A stretch of 64,000 nt of DNA from Ascaris suum (GCA_013433145.1 CM024182.1:2404501-2468500), one strand, 5' to 3'; positions 11,024 to 36,498 are shown, numbered from the stretch's first letter. Translations and numbers: made by a program. The notes: generated by a model not told the origin, from the sequence alone.

Positions 11024-14000
11024 TGAAGTTCATAGACACTTGAACAAAAGAATATCAAAATTGAGGAATTTTTCGCTCTCTTTCCTCTTGAATGTCTTCA
11101 TCTCTAATCGAGAGCCTTAAACACTGAAAGCGTTCTATACTAATCTTCCTTCCCCTCTTCTTCTTCCTTTCTCTTTTGAATGGCAATTAGAAAATGCGAC
11201 ACTTGCACGAGTTGATACTTGTATTCTCTGCGAAATATATGAATTGCTATTTTTGTCGTCTATCCTCTAAAGTTGTTGTAAACCATAAGGACTGAAAATA
11301 CCCTTCAGGCCATGAGAGTTTTTTGCATACATGGAAAGCCAAATATGCTGAAAGCTTGAAATAAGATATTCTTAGGTTACAACCAATGTGCACTAATCCC
11401 GTAACCTCTATGGCATACTAACCTCAAAGACTGTAACTACATAACAAAAGCCGAGACCGCATCTTCTGGATGAAGTGTGAGGCAACTGACCTCTTGTGAC
11501 AAGGGCAAATAACGAAGTGTCAGGCTGATGCGACACTGTTCAAAGAGTGTTTCCTGAGGAGCAGTGCTGAGATTACTACGCTTATTTGTTGGGTGTTATA
11601 TGTCGTGTCATCATGTTTGCACTCTGTTCGTTTCACAAGCGATCAAAGAGTGCGCCGATGTTGCGCGGTCTATGCGCGAAAAATGAGAACACAGCTTCTC
11701 ACATTTTTTTGAGCCTACCGCACTATATACCTAATTTTGGCTTTCGATTCCCCTTCCCTTTCCTCTTCATTCCCCTTAGTCCCCTTGTTTCGTTCAAACT
11801 AATTGAACTATAGCTTTTCCTAATTTATTAGATTACCCTTAAGCATTTTCTCCATAAATCTTGCAGCAAGAAAATTATACTCGTTTGACTGCGATTTTTA
11901 ATCGATGCTCTCCTTCAAAAAACCACCTTTACTTTCTTTGTTACTCGTCAACGTTATTGAAATGTTTGTGAAAAGATCGTTGAAATATGTCCTAATATAC
12001 AATTGCTATTACGATCATCTTACGTGCTTGAAACTCCAAGTTCATCCAAACCAATTTACTGAGAAGCTCACCTAACGATTATTAAATCTTTTGATTTATG
12101 CTTAATCTATGCTATAAAGATGCAGCGTTTGTAATTGGTGTAATTATTAATCTCTAGATAACCCCCATCCCCTATTCCCCGCCTCCCCTCCCCTCCCCTT
12201 TCCCTCATCAAAATCGTCATACTCGCGCACTGTTTACCCGGAAAAGTTTCAGGCATAACACAGGAATGCATACTGGGAATTGTTTTTAAAAATTATATGC
12301 CGAATTCTTCATATTCCTAGCACTGACAGCTGAGATTTTATTCTATGCAATGGTTGCAGCTGAGCATAACGTAAAAGCAATAAGCAATGTTGTCCGAAAT
12401 ATAACAGCTTATCAGAATTATGAGCGCTGTCATTCGTTTTCGTATGAAATCATCCCGTCTGCAATTTCAATCTGATGCTGCTATCAAAAGTCATTTGAAC
12501 ACCATGTATTCATTGAACGGGATGAAGCAGTAAAGAATAGGATGGGAGGGAGAGGAAGGAGAAGGGGTGGGTGAATGAGAGCAGAGCACATCGGAGAGGA
12601 AAGGAAAGGAAGGATGAGCAAATATGCTTAGGCATTTGCTGATGCTAATTCGCATATCTGAAAGATTTGATTTCTAATTTATATCGGGTTCGTTTTCTCT
12701 CGGTAAGCGCGAAATTGAATCAGGCAAAAGCTTCTAATAAAGAATTTGCAATCAATTCTGTGGAAATTTATGAAAATCGCTGAAAGGAAAACACATAAAA
12801 ATTATCTGAGATAGCTGAAAGTTTTTTTTTTTTCAATTCAAGATTTTTCTGTTATGAAGTGCATAATTGATGCTCATAAAAATATGTCTACGTTTTTCAA
12901 ATGAAAGCATTTCTCTGAGTATTGAAACTTTTCGAATATTTAGTCAGCATGCAGAACCTCAAAAAAAATTTAGAAAACATTAACAAAAGTATTTTCTTAT
13001 TATCGCATTAATTTGTTTTGTTGTAAGTATAATAAAAGTATGGTTGAATGCGCAGCAAGATGATCATTGTCACAAATCTGAACATGTCCGTAGTAAAAGG
13101 TCAAAGGGCAACATGTGTTCGCAATAAGATCGCGCTATGAACGAGAATATCGGTAATTAATAGCTAAATTGCGAACAACTGTTCGCATCGTTATGTGTCA
13201 ACTCAATCAGTCGTGGGCAGTGAGTAGCTAGCTATAAGGGTACCGTATCTATGTCCGTCGATGAGCCCGACTTGAAGCATTTTACCGTACTGTTTAATTA
13301 GGATCGAATACCTGGCTAATTTTGCTTACTGAAGAGTAGGTAATGCAAAAAAAAAAAAACGAATGCCATAGGTTTGCCATGGTGAAAGCCTCAACCGGTG
13401 TTATGCAGTGGTCGACCTCCAGATAGACCACCACTCGAACACCAATTCAAGAGCCCTAATAGAAATTCGGCTATCAAAATTCTTAGCGCTGTGCTATCTG
13501 TTGTCCAGTTCTCTCAAATGCGAACCTTGCTACTGGGCAATAGCGCTTTCTTGAAATAACACCTACTTCTAAGCGAACAAGCGTGTTCTTTCTTACGCAA
13601 TTTCTTCCCTCTAAAATGTGTTTTTCCAGCAGTTTAGGACACCCAGAAACAGAGTGGGTACTTGAAAAATGAAAATCGAATTTAACGAAAATTGAGATAA
13701 TGAGTGGAATAAGCCACAGCAGGAAAATGAAAGATTATGACGTTGTACACTAATATTTGATCAAAGTATACCAACAAATACACCTTCCTATATCTATCTG
13801 TACATGAATCAGATGAAATTATTGCGCAGGTAGAAATGGAGCAAAGGCCATTATTATAAATGCACATATTTCTAACTAACATATTGACTAAATATCGCAT
13901 ATTGTTTCCCATGTATTTAAAGAACCCAATTGTTTGTTTTATTGAAAAAGCATTCGACGACTCAGAATTAAACAAGAAAAATAGCTCTTGATCGGATGTT

Positions 14001-16738
14001 TCCTTTGCAATATATTTGAACTCAATTTCGCTAATTAGTTTTTTAAAGATGACAGTTAATCTCTATGCAAAAGGTACTCTGAAATAGTAATTGATAGCTG
14101 CAAAGCAGAAATTTCAAAACAACAATAATAATGTTTTTATTATCGCATAATACCGTTTGCCCGGACATCCAACATTAAAATATGCAAACTGAGCGATCAT
14201 TTTAATTGATCGTGAGGGATGAAACTCATTTTCATGCAAGCAGTCATTTATCTATTTGGGGAAAATTTGACTCTAGAGAGTGTGGCTTGGCAAAAGAGGC
14301 AAAGCTGATTAGCCAAAACAAAGTTATCATAGTGATGCACGAAAACAGAAATAAAAAATGAGCTGCAAATGGAGGAAATTTTGCAGCGTTACAGCACAAA
14401 AGAGATACTATAAAACGCGTGCATCAAAATAATATGGTTTTTCTCGAATGCCATGATATGAACGGTGATAAGATAAGAAAACCGAGAGGGCAATTAAGAG
14501 AAAAAGGTAGAGGAGAGGTGGAGGGGGATAGAGCACGAAAATGCTTTAGAACTAGTATAATAACGGAAGCAAGCCACAAGAGAAGCCACTTGACAATCGC
14601 ACTGCATGATAGTTATATGTAATGATAGAATCAAATGTATGACACAACAGAACATGTAAGAACATTTGTCATTTGTCATGTATGACCATATAGTTTTGGC
14701 ATCATTGTATTCAAGGCCGATTATTTCGAAATAACGGAAAGGATAGCACCTATTCGCCTATCATCACTTCGATGACCTTGCTCTTGAAAACACATTATCT
14801 TATCGTTGAATCGGTCACATCTATTCAGTGAAAAATTAAGGTGCCTGTATAGGTTCGTCCCTCATAATTTGCAAATTTCTTGCAATGCTCAACTCGGAGA
14901 AATATTTCGATCGCACATTCAGAATTTCATTGAAACTTTTCAACATTCAGATCTTGCAGAGACTTCATTTTAACTTGAACTTTAATGTAAATTTACCTCT
15001 GTCCACATATTAACTACATAAGGCACGAAATTTTTAAAAAAAGACTGCTTTATTGTATGTCCATCGAAAATTGAACAACTCGCTAGGATACAAAATTATA
15101 TGACTTCTTGTCAATCCTAACTCCTATCAGTTAAACCAAGGCTATTTTCATTTCATCGTTCTAATATATCCCTCTTTGAGCAGATTTTTTTCTCTTCAAG
15201 AAAAGTCTCGTTTAATAGAGGCCATTTTCTGGTATATACAACGATAGTTCATAAAAACTAATTGAACCATCATAACACAGATTCATAAAATTCATATATT
15301 TTTGCTGCAAACGGAAATAATTACCCGTAATCAAATACTAACAATAGACAAATACGTCATCGATGAACTATTTACACAGGTGACCATCATAAACGTCATT
15401 CATTTTCGCGCAAATAGTCTATTCTTCTTTTGGAGACAGATCCTTTTTCGTTTAGTAGAATCTTCGACGACCTATAATTAGGGATTCATTAAAAAAGCGA
15501 CGATGAATTAAATCGACTTTCTTTTAGTTAGGATAATGATTGAAGCTTTAGTGTTATAGTTGGCTTAATTTACCAGATTCAACGTTAATTGAGATAAAAA
15601 TATTCATATTAGTTCGAACATATTAAGCTATAAACGCAGTTGTTAAGTGATGCTGAGATAACATAGCGACCCTTGTTTCCTTCATAGTATTCGTATACGA
15701 AAGCAGTAACATAGATATCCAGTTCACATTTCATAGTTCAGAAAGATAGAAAGAATAGAAGATATGGAAGAAATCTGTTACTTTTATACACTTGCAAATG
15801 TGCTTTGCAAAGCATTTTGCAAATATAATTTGCTTTGCTAATTACTCTTTATAAAGCGCATTATCCAGCGTTACATTTTGGTTTATATGCATATTGGAGT
15901 TGGCATGTATAATGTATATCATATGACGCCCTCTTGTGGTACTTTTCAAGGTGAATCATCAATTTCGAAAAGAGCTGTGAGCATTTAAAGGTGGTGCAGA
16001 AGAATTATAACCAGGTCACAAAAAACGGACAAGATTCATGTGAATACACGCATTGATTAACCTGCGATGGCATTATTGGTGAAATTTTTTGATTTGCCGG
16101 TAATTTATGAAATTGATTGGTCAGGTGAGTGGAATACGGAAGTGTATTTCGCAGCAAACTGTCTAGCATGATTTAGTGCCATATTTTGATGCAAAGATAG
16201 GAAGGAACCTAACAATGCCGAGGTTTCATTTATGCAGAAGTTTTCTTAAACAAGACTTTCAACATAGTTGTTAGTACGATCGCCACTGCTCGCTGCCAGT
16301 CCAACTGTCCCTTGTGGGCGCCGCTGAATAGCCTTTAAATCTCAACACCTGCCCCTTTGTTACTAAAAAAGCGGTGATGGTTATTACAGCTTAGATATTA
16401 CTCTCTCAGCACAGAACTTGGCCAACGAAAAAGCACCGCCGTATAAACAATTCGATACAAAAGTGAGACTAGAAGATTTATAATTGCCATGCAGTAAAGT
16501 GCTGCAATGGTAGATTGAAAGCTGCAAAAATATGCTTATCGTATTTGCATAGAAACTTTTGCGGCATCACCAATATTTGAGAATAATAAAGAATGTTGAA
16601 CCGTTTTTGATGAAATGCAGTGATCGTAAGTACGTTCTTTTGTTGTCGTTGTTTGGATCATCATGATGAATTGAAAGTTTGAGTTTTTATTTCTTGCTTA
16701 AATCGCAAGCTCGAATAAAATTGGTATGAGTTACTCGT
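11024..16738. other. Intergenic, no supported gene
   Basis: No splice-supported gene. A GC-richer patch at about 11430-11715 is open in several frames on both strands and is not called. A C-rich pyrimidine tract lies at about 12161-12207 and a purine-rich tract at about 12538-12625. Confidence 0.4.
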
Positions 16739-16914
16739 CTAGAAATCAACATTTTGCATCTCAAATTGGGTTGCCTCATCGGTCGTAAGTGAATGAAGTG
16801 TCAATCGTGGCTTAATGCTTATTGTACGCGTGAATGGGCTTGCTTGTCTAGTGACAGGCGAGAAATTTGAGACCGGATGCGTAGACACTTCCCATGGTTG
16901 CACCTGCTCGATTG
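16739..16914 (-). CDS. Possible terminal exon of an unidentified minus-strand gene
   Basis: After a GCTCAG acceptor on the minus strand, one frame runs 58 codons to a TAG at 16739. It has coding-like codon choice and a hydrophilic peptide rich in Ser, Thr and Pro ending EMQNVDF. The frame stays open about 20 codons further upstream, so the acceptor is not certain. No matching upstream exon was found, so this could be chance or a relic. Confidence 0.22.
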
Positions 16915-19236
16915 CTGAGCATATAAGTGCCTCATACAGATTAATGACCACAATCCAATCAGTATTGTTGATTTAGTCGTCTACCATAACATATTTCTGT
17001 GATCACCTCTTCGTGACAAGCAGTGACATTTATCGGTTGAGAGCAAAAAATTATGGCAGTTCCATTTCTTACATTATTGCGCTGAAGGGATCACTCAGAA
17101 ATCCCTAAATCTGAGAATCTAAGAATATTTTTGTTGCACTTTTTCTAATAACCGTTCATTTCCTTACCTTAAACTTCAGTCAGTTCGATAAGGCTTTTAT
17201 CCATTTGGCTTGAACGTGAACGTTTGGTTTAATGGCTGCACTTAATCCTCAAAAATGATCGGAGGAGAGGAGAAGGCTTGATAGGAGGAAAGCGGGGAGG
17301 AGCAGTACAAATTGCATAACGATGAGCCTATTGTAACTTAGATCACATGGGAATAGCAGTGCGTTGCGCATGAAGGAACACATCCATCTCATTAATATGT
17401 CATTCGGCTGTAACATGAGGTGTAATGGCAAATCTCCTTGGCCATTAGCCGACATAGAGCACCGACGATGGACGCTATAGTTGTGTTCCTTCTGCAACCT
17501 CTGCAGGCTGCGCTGGTTGTTTCATACGACCATCAATCGTAGGATTAACCGAAAATGTTACGTTGGTCGGTTTTTTTTTTTCATTTTTATTTAGAAAAGC
17601 GTTGGATCTCAACAGCTAATTTTTGTCCAAGTTCAGAGATCTACTCTACCGAAACCGGATCATTACATGCACGTGTATTTTCCAAGATTTCCTGAAACAT
17701 TTTCATGTACTTCCGGAATTTTCACACCTTTTTTAAAGGTATACTATAGCGGCGTAATGTTTTTGTTAGTATTTGTGGACGTAGATTTTTACTTCTATTT
17801 GTCTGTTAGTCACAAATCTTATACCATAAAAGGCTATGGCAAAGATGATTGACGAATTTGTCAACATTACAGAGGACTACTTCATCGAAATTCAGTCTAG
17901 AAGTTGACTACATTAATATCTGATCCCTCGTAAAGCTATCATACAAATTGGAAAGCAAAATTTTTCTCGCACAGATCGAATTCGGCTCCGAAATATCTAA
18001 TTCACTCCCGAATTCGACTCCGAAACGACTTTTGGTTAGCGAGCGATCGGTATCTTGCGAACGAGAGTAATTAATTATCTTGTCATTGGCTGTCTATATT
18101 TAAGACGTGATAAGATAAATGCAGTACGGCCCGCATATCACGCCAATCGCCTTGACCCGTTTTTTTTCAAACGCCTGAATTTCCGTTTTCCTAATTGACT
18201 GATATGGATTGAAATGCAATGAAAAAAAACCGAATGCAGCGATTTAGCTTTTCCACTCATTTCTTTTCCATGAAATTTTCCAATTATTCCAACGTTGCGT
18301 TTTCATCGTTTCTAAGACGCTTAAGATCGCATGACAAAATTAGTGATTCATTACATCAACTGAATTTCTTCATGTTTTTCGTTGCATAGACGGTATTACG
18401 TCGATTTTACATATCTATCAATACGCTAAGCCTTTTAATGTGTTCGATTCCCTCATTTATTCTAATTTCAATGAGAGGAAACTAAAGGAGATAAGGCATT
18501 CGAAAATTGAACAGCTTTAGGGCGCAACTATCACAATCTGAGTGATTTCGTTAAACTCATCGTAGTTATTTCTATGCTCTTCACTTTAAATACGCATATT
18601 CATTTATGTGAAGCTGAGTGAGTTTTTGCTTAATTGAAACTGAGTTTTTCTCCGTTCTCTTATCGGAAAGTTTCAATCTGAGAGGTAATTTTTTCTTCAA
18701 CGAAAACCTCTCTCTATTTTAGAAGTAATTTTTTCATCAATAAATTTTTTAGCAGCAATGAAAAAAAAAAACTAAAACGTCATTTCGAAAGAGTTTTTGA
18801 GTTTTTGTTTGCCAAAAATTCTTTGCTTTCTCAGGTTTACTTAGCCTATAATTATTAGTTTCCATGTTGTTATTCTTTTCTAGGGAACGCCTGCTGGACT
18901 CTCAGGCTGATGAAATATTTCTTTGTTGGGAATTTTTATTTCAGTAAAAGTTAGAGTTTGTAAATATTTGTTTGTTTTTTTTTTTTGCAAATATTCCAAA
19001 GGACAAAATAAGGAACTTTCTTTCAAGTAGTCGTGGGTTTTTTAAAAACTCCATGATTCCTCCGCAAGACAGATCCCCGCAAATAAGAAAGGATCTGTCT
19101 TGCTGAGTACGGGATATATCGGTGAATGTGATGCAAAGTTCGATCACCATAATGAGGTATTCGTAAGTATTACTGAATAAGTGAGGGATGCACTCGATGA
19201 TCAAATATGTGTTGAGTGAAAGGATGCGTGTCGTGT

Positions 19237-19254
19237 TGTGTGTGTGTGTGTGTG
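19237..19254. repeat. (TG)n dinucleotide run
   Basis: About nine TG units followed by CATGCG; a simple microsatellite. Confidence 0.85.
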
Positions 19255-20918
19255 CATGCGTGATGAGTAAACGAAATTAATTCAGCAGTTTGAGTGGAAC
19301 GAACGAATTTGCCAATTGCAGCAAAACTGCTTCAATATTCACGAAATGAAGCATATATATTGGCCATCTGATACACTCGTTCATATCTTCAGACTCCTTA
19401 GTAACGCATAAAAATATTTCAACTCATTTTTCGATATTTCTACTAGATTTCAACATCCTCTAAAGCGTATAGCTCCAGTTTGAGTTTAAGCTTCGATTTA
19501 CTCTCTTAAGCTTTAAGTAGCTAAGACTTTTTCCCCGCTGTTAAACATTTCACTTTGTAAATCGAGAAGGAGATTTCATGAGACACATCTGCTGGCTATT
19601 GAGGCGTTGCGTCTTTTTATACTCGAAAAAAAAAATCGATCATTTAGGCAAGTCTCGGCTAAAAATCGACGACACGCGAATCAATTCCGTTTGTTCCGTT
19701 TTCTGAGCGACTTCCACAATGAAAAAAAAAAGTTCTATATTGTTTTAAAACATTCACTATTCAAATATCCACTAAATGTTTATTCAATAAAGAATGCAAC
19801 GTTATTTAATTTATCAAACGCTCCCAATATGTGAATATCAATTAATCTCATAATGTTTTATGATGAGGTTATTATTGATTTATTCGTATGAAATGCGTCT
19901 GAATTCCATGATTGCAACTCTTCTTTTCTATTCACTAACAATATTAAATGACCTTAGACGAGGAAATCATTGCTCCTATATTGAAGCTATGGAATAAAGT
20001 CGGTGATAAAAATATTTTCACCGAGAAACAAATCGAAACATAAAGTCGATGCATGTGTAATAACGCTTCCTTTATGTGAGTTGAATTTCGAGTTGGAGTT
20101 CATAAGCATGCCGAACGAACAGTGCAGCAATTTTAGTAACACTCGAATGGCTCCTCTTTTTATCAATACTTCATGAGTGAGGCTTTTTTGGGGCACGCGA
20201 AGGACGATGGGAAAAACGGGAGATGCGAGGGTAGAGCAAGAGCGATGAGTGAAGGTGAAGAGGGCCTAGAGTACAGGAATCCACTTCAACTCAATATCGT
20301 TTTGCCATTTAATCTTTCGTGAGAACATTATTGGCGCAAATGTCGTGCCTTCAATCAGGCGCACATCATAAAAAAATTGAACGATATCACGTATAACTTG
20401 CACTTAATCATTTCAATGTGTAATCTTGAGTAGCGTTTTACATTCATTTATGTGAGTATGAAAATTATGCCAGAAAATTTGATCATGATGAAACGATTTC
20501 AATGAATGTTAGCCAAGTTTTGCAATACGCTTATAATGGAACATATGAATACAAATAGATATATGTTTATTCGTTATTGCCAATATATGTGCCAATTTTA
20601 TTTTAATCATCCACTTATTTACTCTTGTATCGTTGTGATGTGAAGTGAGTATGCCATAAAAGAGTGAACAAATGTCCCTGCTCGCTTAAATTTCTTCCAC
20701 ATCGGTTTCACCGGTGAATATTGTTCGGAATCCCGAGCATACCTATGAAATAAAGAAATTATAGACCAATGAATGAGGAAACGTATACGTTTCCGCATTG
20801 ATAAATTTTTTATCGATTTATTGATAAACAGTGAGAAATCTCGTTCGGTGCTCATTAATGTAAAACAGTTGGTTGATGGGAATGAAGTTTTCTAGTTTAT
20901 TAACTAGCAACCGATAAG

Positions 20919-21012
20919 GATTGATATGACCGTATTTGTGATGGATATGACCGCAGAAATATTTTCGATTCGAACATCTCAGAAAAGCGATCAAAGATTG
21001 ATATGACCGTAC
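20919..21012. repeat. Short interspersed direct repeat (GGATTGATATGACCGTA-like)
   Basis: GATTGATATGACCGTA occurs at about 20919 and 20996, with a related GGATATGACCGCA at about 20943. A local duplication without evident function. Confidence 0.6.
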
Positions 21013-23493
21013 TTCATCAATAAACGGATTAGATCGTAAGCATGGGCAAGGATGAATTCCCTTAGGCAAAGTGTTCTGAATCGAGCAACCACAAATAAAT
21101 GATGACAGACATTTCGCACATTGCTTCTGAAACGCAAACTAATAATGGGCGGCAGAGAGTAGTGAGGTTGATTTGTTTTGGTAAAATGAGAGCTAGACCA
21201 ATGAATTTTACCAAATTTCAAGCCCACAAGACACGATATCTGATCTATAATGTGATAGTGATTGGTAAGGCTGTACTCATCTATACCATACTACTCTGAA
21301 CGCTAGGATGACCAATAAATTCTGCGTGTTCTGGATACCCCTTCATTCTCTGCGGTCCGCACTAGCTGATAGCTCAATAACCGGTTATGAAGCGCAATTT
21401 TCGTGCATAAATATTCTGAAGTCCAAGGGCCATAATTGCAGCATTTCAAGACAATAGGATGCATTTTCCGACTCGTCAGCTGATGAACTGATAAGAGATA
21501 TGGGGCTGAATTTTAACACAAGCGAGGTCACTTTCAGCTTGGCTGTGTTAATATTAATAGCGGAAGTAATGTTTTCAAGTTACCATTTTCGGTTTATTAG
21601 CTAAAAGATGATATTCCTTATCAGTTGATAAGATGACAAAGATGAATATCAAACAACGGAGCCTGTTCTGGTCAAGCGTAACGCTCATGGATCTTTACAT
21701 TCCTAGGTTTCGTAAAAAATGCTGATGAAAAATTCAGCCTGGATATTGCTCCGATTGCGGCATGCAGCCTCATGGTCCAACGATGCTTTTTGCAGTTGTT
21801 GACTGTTGAATGTATCTCATAAAATGATATGCAACAAAAACAAGGAAGTTGTTGAATTTCGAATAGTTCGCATGTGCCTCTCACAAATGCCATATCATCG
21901 AAGACGAGCAAACATCGTTATGCGCTTGAAAAGATTTCCGGTTGATGTAGCATTGCCATCGGCAGTTGATCGATAGCGAAGAACTGCTGCTCTCAAATAT
22001 ATCTAAGCGAGCGCCAAAAATATTGCACTCATTGCACTGTTTAGGTTATCTTGAAAATCATAGTCATACCTCACGTGGACAAGTTTACTAATTTGTGTAA
22101 TGAACTGAAGGAAAATATTTAATGCTCTCCTGAGCTCAAATGATACCTCACTTTAATATTGTCGAAACCTTTGCAGCGACGGCATTCATCTATTTCAAAT
22201 TCAATGTTGATATCATTCAGGTATCTCCCACCAAATCAAGGTTTAGGGATATTCCTGATAGCATATACTGTACCGTCATATTGCACGATGGGTTTTATCC
22301 TAAAAATTGAGTTGGATAAAAGGCCAATCACCTAATCACTGTTCGAAAAAAGATTCTCTGGGCATAAAAAAATGAAATTTTCTAAAAAGCACTTCCGCTC
22401 TCGAAACTACCAGTCACAATTTCTTCCGTGAAAAAAATCAGCCAAAAAAAATCGACAGCGCTTAAAGGAGTACGCTTAAAACAAGCGAGCCTTTCTCAGT
22501 GATGCTGTATGAGTGCGCTGACACATACATGTCACATATTTTTGAATAGCTTCTAGCGTCATTCTATCGACGAAAATGCAGTACTTCTAGCCTTATCGGG
22601 AGGTCAAGTATTCCTTTAACTGAGCTAAGGAAGTTGAATAAAACTTCTTTCTTTTTCAATAATTCAGCGCTAATCTATTGATGAAAATTTTCATTTCCAA
22701 AGCGTATTGTTGCAATATACTTTGAATTTCTTGTTTTGCAGTACTGTTAATTCAACAAAACGAGAATTTTAGTGCAATATTTAATGAGTATATTATACGC
22801 CATATTCTTACCACTTATTTCAACGATGAAGTTCATCAAATGATCGGAAGAAATTAAACATAGTTAAATATACTCGAAATTTGCATAATTTTTTCGATCG
22901 ATTGCATTTTCTTTCTATAGTGATCGAGATCACAAAAAAATTGAGGTTTTCTAAATGATCGATGAAAGGGGTCGGATTAGTCACACTATAAACGCTTCAC
23001 TCGCCATAATTACTTTTTCATAATTAATGAAAATAATTGATGAGTTGAGTAGAATTGTAATATCACGGTCCCATCTTACTTCCCCTATTATGTTTTTTTC
23101 ATCTGATTAGGTTGGGATGAGAAAAGTATAAACAAAATATCTACTCCTCAGCATATTCACCTGAAAACGAATTTGTGAACAATAGACTTCACTCAAAAAA
23201 TTGCGAAAATTGCAATGGACTTTAAGGTTGCATATAGTTGCAATGTTATTAATGGCAATATTTAGCGGAAGTTGCTTGAGTAGAAAGGAGAAAATATTTA
23301 CAACTGCAAAAAATTAACTCAGAAATTGCAATGTTACTTTTGTTTGCGAACTCATTGACTCATTTTCTGGTTATGATCAATTGAACAAAAACATTTAGAC
23401 GATAATAAATGGCGAAATTCTCCTCTATGGCAACTAATTTCAGGTTGTTTTGCCTAGTAAGTCGCCATAGATGGCTAAAATCAAAAGAAAGAA

Positions 23494-23504
23494 GGGGGGG
23501 GGGG
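23494..23504 (+). repeat. G homopolymer, 11 bases
   Basis: An uninterrupted G run in an AT-rich background. Confidence 0.95.
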
Positions 23505-23960
23505 TTCTTAAATGAATCTTATTCTTATCAAAAATGATCTGAAAATGCGAAATTTCTGGGTTTCTTTTGCATTAAGCTAGTTGATGAAAAGAACTCGTCA
23601 TTCAATAGTCGCTAATATAAAAGCACTTTCAAATTTAGCAAAACCTGCGAAATGCATAATTAAAGAAAAACGGAATCATAGGGATAGTTTACTTGTAGGG
23701 AATTTTCAAAAAGCAGAAACATAGTAAAATAAACAACGGAATTAAAGGGAATTGAAACACATCAATCGTCGACCATCTTATGGCATTTATACAGTTATAC
23801 AATTAAGTGGGAAGTATGATTCAGCGGATAATTACAGTCGGAAAAATATACGTTCATTAGTGACGTTCCCGATGAGATTTTTATTTTACTGCCCGAAGTT
23901 GCCAATTTCTCAACCATGAATTACGATGGACTGTGAATCCACACCAAAAAAAAAGAAAAA

Positions 23961-24386
23961 TGCAGGTTGCATCATTCAATAATTGAAGAATTGGAAAGAG
24001 GCTTGGGAAAGCGCATTAACATGAAGTATCATCGTAACGAGCATGACGCATATTTTGAAACTGAGTGAATTGAAGAACGTAAACAATCAGCTATATAATA
24101 TTGTATGTATAAAGAAAAGCAAAGCGTTGAAGATGCCTACAGCGCGATATGCGCTTTTTGCAGTTCAACTCATCGAATGAACGTGTTGAAAAAACAGCGA
24201 AATAACATTGTCAAACAATATAACCACCACGTTGTCCAACACAACCGACCAGCGCTCGAAATTGCAAATCAATGACCACTTTCAGCCGTTATCGAACCAG
24301 ATGCCATAGAAAATTTGACGTGCAAATTTCATGAAACCATTGAACGTTTGCAAATCATAGAAGATCATCAGCTGAAATTACATTAG
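23961..24386 (+). pseudogene. Decayed coding relic with frameshifts and an in-frame TGA
   Basis: Three plus-strand frames read in relay. A segment from about 23961 contains IIEELERGLGKRINMKYHR; a second around 24050-24110 contains ILKLSELKNVNNQLYNI; a third runs from 24110 to a TAG at 24384. The third is interrupted only by TGA at 24273-24275, again one step from CGA. It contains SVEDAYSAICAFCSSTHRMN, then NVLKKQRNNIVKQYNHH, and after the TGA VIEPDAIENLTCKFHETIE. The peptides are helical and hydrophilic, with coding-like codons. I do not recognise the family. A spliced reading using the acceptor-like CTTTCAG at about 24285 is possible but no good donor precedes it, so a broken gene or transposon fragment is preferred. 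Confidence 0.38.
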
Positions 24387-25269
24387 TTTTCAGTGTTCAC
24401 TGACATGGTCAATCCGGTCGCATGTACTATGCCTTCTAACTTTCATGTTCACCCTTCGGCAATACACGATCAAAAAGCAAAGCTTAGGCACATTATTTGC
24501 TACGTACAAGGCAGCACATGTTCATCCACATATATAGAAGATCGTATTCATTGTCAAAACGTTTGTTGAATATTTCCAAAATCGACAAGGGAGTGCATGA
24601 AGTTTTTCCTAAGTTTACTGTATACTGGATGAAGTACCGTAGTAACAGTCATCTTTTGGCTGTTTCATTGTATTCGATGAATACTTACGATAAGATTTGT
24701 ACTTCAATTAGTTGTTTAAAACGCCTATTTATAAATTTGCCAGTATGCTTTTTTATTGGACAACTTTCGCCGAACATAAAGAATTAATGAAGCTTGTGAA
24801 GCAGTCTGCCCTGCTGCTTGTGTACTTCATGCTTTGTTACAGAAAAAAAAAAGAAAGAAAAAAACGGTAGCTTCTTATTTGATACGACGCGATTTTATCG
24901 GATAGCACTTTCATAGGCAAATTTGCCGCTCTTCCTCGAAAGATAATTTCGCCTTGTTTAAGACCATTTATTTGGAGAATTCGAGCAACGGAAATTGCAA
25001 GAGTAAAATTTAGCCGGCAGCGACCCACTTATGTTCAAAAAATGAAGATCCGATCGACCCATCAAAATTGCTCATTGCAACGTTATAACTGAAGTAAAAG
25101 TTTTTATAACAAAAGGCTGCAATAATTCAATCATCACCACACTTCTTTTTCGATTCTTTTTTTTTTTCAATTAGTCGATGAAAACAAAACAGCGTAGAGA
25201 TTTTAGGTAACGTTTTGAATAAATAATTCCTCCAGGGTTTCAAATCTTGCGAAACTCAAACGAAACGTT

Positions 25270-25832
25270 CACTTTTTATGTCTCTAAATGCTAGCATAAA
25301 TGCCACTAGATGATACATGTCTGCAGACATTAGAGTCGATAGAAAACGCAACAACGCAGTTCTCGGCAGTGTCAGACTGAGAGCGAAGGCGGTGCGCTGT
25401 GCAAAGCCCAACAACGACGCCGAATTCCATCATTTCTGGGGTGCGCTTGCTTCGTCACAGTTAATGTGGCCAAAGCTCAATCGCTCATTCATTGCTTCCG
25501 GCGCAATGGGCTATGCCGTTCTGCTGCGCCTTACTTCGCCAAGGACCACGATAAGCGAGAGAGCACCTCAAGCTCATCTTGGCAAACCCGTATATGACCA
25601 TCACGCAAGCATATGACCAGTAGTACTGCAGCTAGACGACGAGAGACAGCCGCCTGCATCCAGCACATGCACCTTATGCCTTCAAAAAGATCGATGACGC
25701 TGTGCTAGCAGCGCAGCGCGGCACATTTTCGCGCACTCGTGGTTCGTTGCTTGCCAGTGTTCGTCGTCTGGAGGGTGGCGCTTTCGAGTGGCTGGTATCC
25801 GGCACATTTGAGTTTCTTCACTCGTCTCAGTC
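25270..25832 (+). promoter_or_regulatory. GC-rich upstream region of the synuclein-like gene
   Basis: A distinctly GC- and CpG-richer block directly upstream of the first exon. Open frames in it change composition abruptly and are not spliced to anything, so I read it as promoter plus 5' leader. A TCGTCTCAG acceptor-like site ends two bases before the ATG, which would suit spliced-leader addition if the organism is a nematode. Confidence 0.4.

Positions 25833-36498
<10,666 letters not shown>

Larger units (their letters stand above)
16952..23960. other. Intergenic, no supported gene
   Basis: No convincing exon chain. It contains a (TG)n run near 19237-19254, a short direct repeat of GAATTCGRCTCCGAAA at about 17978 and 18011, the GATATGACCG repeats at 20.9-21.0 kb, and an 11-base G run at 23494. 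Confidence 0.4.

Noticed and set aside
11430..11716. A 95-codon plus-strand frame broken by one TGA
   Set aside because: Several frames on both strands are equally open and protein-like in this GC-richer patch, so openness carries no weight; no splice sites or motif support it.
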